Below, piece by piece: positions 62,830 through 64,000 of a DNA stretch of 64,000 bases (within the stretch, counting starts at the first letter, position 1; each line of letters opens with the position of its first letter). Source of the DNA: Ectothiorhodospiraceae bacterium BW-2 (GTDB lineage: Bacteria; Pseudomonadota; Gammaproteobacteria; Thiohalomonadales; Thiohalomonadaceae); NCBI GenBank assembly GCA_008375315.1, contig CP032507.1:2417001-2481000 (forward strand), read 5' to 3'. A program made the position numbers and the translations under genes. The notes beneath the pieces were generated by a model that was given only the letters and a program-made list of their open reading frames with translations, ran no database searches and had not been told where the DNA came from.

Positions 62830-64000
62830 ATGGAGGTCGAAAAACGGCAACCGCCTCATCAGGCTAACAACGAGGAGCTGCTAGAGACGCAGCTACAGTT
62901 AGAGCGGATTGTCGCTCAGGAGAAGCATCTTCGCGGCGAGGCGGAGGGGATTCTTAATGGACTGAAGATTTTAAACAGCTCGACCTCGCCACAGCAGATG
63001 TTTATTGCGCTGCTAGAGCTGCTACGCCAATTTATCCCCTTTGAAGAGGCGATGATCTTAATTGAGGAGGAGGGCGTACTGTTAGCCGCAGCGACGACCT
63101 CGCCCCCGTTAGCCGACTGCCGTTGGCAGCCGCAGGCGCTATTTCGGCGGGTGTTAGACGGTAAGATTGTCGCCTCTTTTGATGTCACCCCGATCCCTGA
63201 GTGGCAGCAGCTACAGCAGCTTAAACTGTCGGTTAAGTCGGCACTACACGCACCGCTGCAGACCAAATCGACTCGGGCTATTTTAGTCTGTACCCACTCT
63301 GAGCCGGCCAAGTTCAATAAACAGCATGTTAAGCTGCTAGAGCGATTCTCGCCACTTACCAATCAGGCACTCTTTAACCTAGAGCATCGGCTCGATTTAG
63401 AGCGCACCGTCGAGGAGCGCACGGCCGAGTTACGAGACGCGAAAGAGCGAGCAGAGGCGGCTAATCGGGCGAAAAGCGAATTTTTGGCCACGATGAGCCA
63501 TGAGATTCGCACCCCCATGAATGGCGTGTTAGGGATGGCTGAACTGCTGCACGCTACCGAGCTCAATTCACAGCAGCAGAGCTATCTGCACCACATGATC
63601 GCCTCGGCCAAACTGCTGCGAACTATTATTGACGATATTCTCGACTTTTCGAAAATCGAATCCTCTCGCCTGATATTAGAGCGGGCACCGTTTGATCTGT
63701 CGCAGTTACTCCAGACAACCCTAGAGCTGATTCGGCCCGCGACCGATAAATGGGGCGTGGCGCTACTTTGCGAACTCGATCCCTGTTTGCCACCGCGGTT
63801 TTACGGTGACAGTAGTCGGGTGAAGCAGATTCTGTTAAACCTACTTAGCAACGCGGCTAAATTTACCCATCAGGGGCAGATTAAGCTGAGCGTAGCGCTT
63901 AAACAGCAGCAGCAACAGCGTTTACAACTGCTGTTTGTGGTTGAAGATAGCGGTATCGGCATCGAGCCGGAGAAGATTGCCGGACTGTTCGAGCGCTTTA
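62830..64000 (+). CDS. GAF-domain histidine kinase (3' partial)
   Basis: The frame is open from the ATG at 62830 to the window end (390 codons visible). A short coiled coil (res 15-45) leads to a GAF-like domain (about 50-185), a helical linker ([20 protein letters not shown]), HisKA with His224 ([12 protein letters not shown]) and the start of HATPase ([23 protein letters not shown]). The rest, possibly receiver domains, lies outside. It may relay signals from the FIST protein to a receiver or to c-di-GMP. Confidence 0.85.
   Translation, partial: MEVEKRQPPHQANNEELLETQLQLERIVAQEKHLRGEAEGILNGLKILNSSTSPQQMFIALLELLRQFIPFEEAMILIEEEGVLLAAATTSPPLADCRWQPQALFRRVLDGKIVASFDVTPIPEWQQLQQLKLSVKSALHAPLQTKSTRAILVCTHSEPAKFNKQHVKLLERFSPLTNQALFNLEHRLDLERTVEERTAELRDAKERAEAANRAKSEFLATMSHEIRTPMNGVLGMAELLHATELNSQQQSYLHHMIASAKLLRTIIDDILDFSKIESSRLILERAPFDLSQLLQTTLELIRPATDKWGVALLCELDPCLPPRFYGDSSRVKQILLNLLSNAAKFTHQGQIKLSVALKQQQQQRLQLLFVVEDSGIGIEPEKIAGLFERF

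Overview
This 64 kb stretch comes from a sulfur-oxidising, microaerobic gammaproteobacterium, probably a Chromatiales/Thiotrichales-type lineage. The gammaproteobacterial order dedD-cvpA-purF opens the window. A thiosulfohydrolase (soxB), a DsrC/TusE-family sulfur carrier and a complete cbb3 oxidase locus (ccoNOQP, ccoGHI) point to oxidation of reduced sulfur at low oxygen. Housekeeping genes (rlmKL, clpS, lgt, thyA, folA, yjbQ, msrB, lpxB) are of gammaproteobacterial type. No tRNA, rRNA, CRISPR array or intact insertion sequence was seen.

Layout. 1-4.3 kb: dedD (5' partial), cvpA, purF, then DUF1015 and ycgL on the minus strand. 4.3-9.4 kb: soxB, a Uma2 relic beside a palindrome, a repeat-bearing lipoprotein, two unknown membrane-associated proteins, and a DsrC/TusE protein with one active-site cysteine. 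9.4-16 kb: rlmKL, a secreted protein of unknown function, DUF465, a TauD-like dioxygenase, nitronate monooxygenase, a radical SAM protein and clpS. 16-21 kb: an outer-membrane barrel, a 1216-residue Ig-like repeat lipoprotein and pspBC. 21-25.9 kb: lgt, thyA, folA and yjbQ, with three tandem copies (one internally deleted) of a DUF2887 PD-(D/E)XK gene lying between thyA and folA. 26-40 kb: an SH3 protein, a periplasmic protein, msrB, the cco locus with two small genes under 60 codons (ccoQ and a 40-residue membrane peptide), lpxB, an unknown protein, a YbgA-like protein and a BLUF blue-light sensor.

40-64 kb is one large signalling island. A plus-strand chemosensory operon encodes a soluble double-tip receptor, a protein with three CheW domains, CheB, a HEAT-repeat protein, CheR, CheY, CheA, a small STAS-like protein, a ParA ATPase, a second CheY and a membrane receptor. 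A minus-strand stressosome module follows (RsbR, RsbS, RsbT, a second RsbT-like kinase, RsbX). Divergent from it are a hybrid histidine kinase whose N-terminus resembles the RsbT-binding domain of Bacillus RsbU, a receiver protein, a PAS-GGDEF-EAL-CZB protein, a CheW protein with a zinc-binding CZB domain inserted inside it, another receiver, a FIST-domain protein and a GAF histidine kinase cut by the window end.

The most notable inference is a wiring scheme. RsbT released from the stressosome could bind the RsbU-like N-terminus of the hybrid kinase and so feed phosphorelay and c-di-GMP output, while the CZB-CheW and CZB-GGDEF-EAL proteins tie zinc or oxidant sensing to both chemotaxis and c-di-GMP. 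The architectures are read from the sequence; the wiring is inferred.
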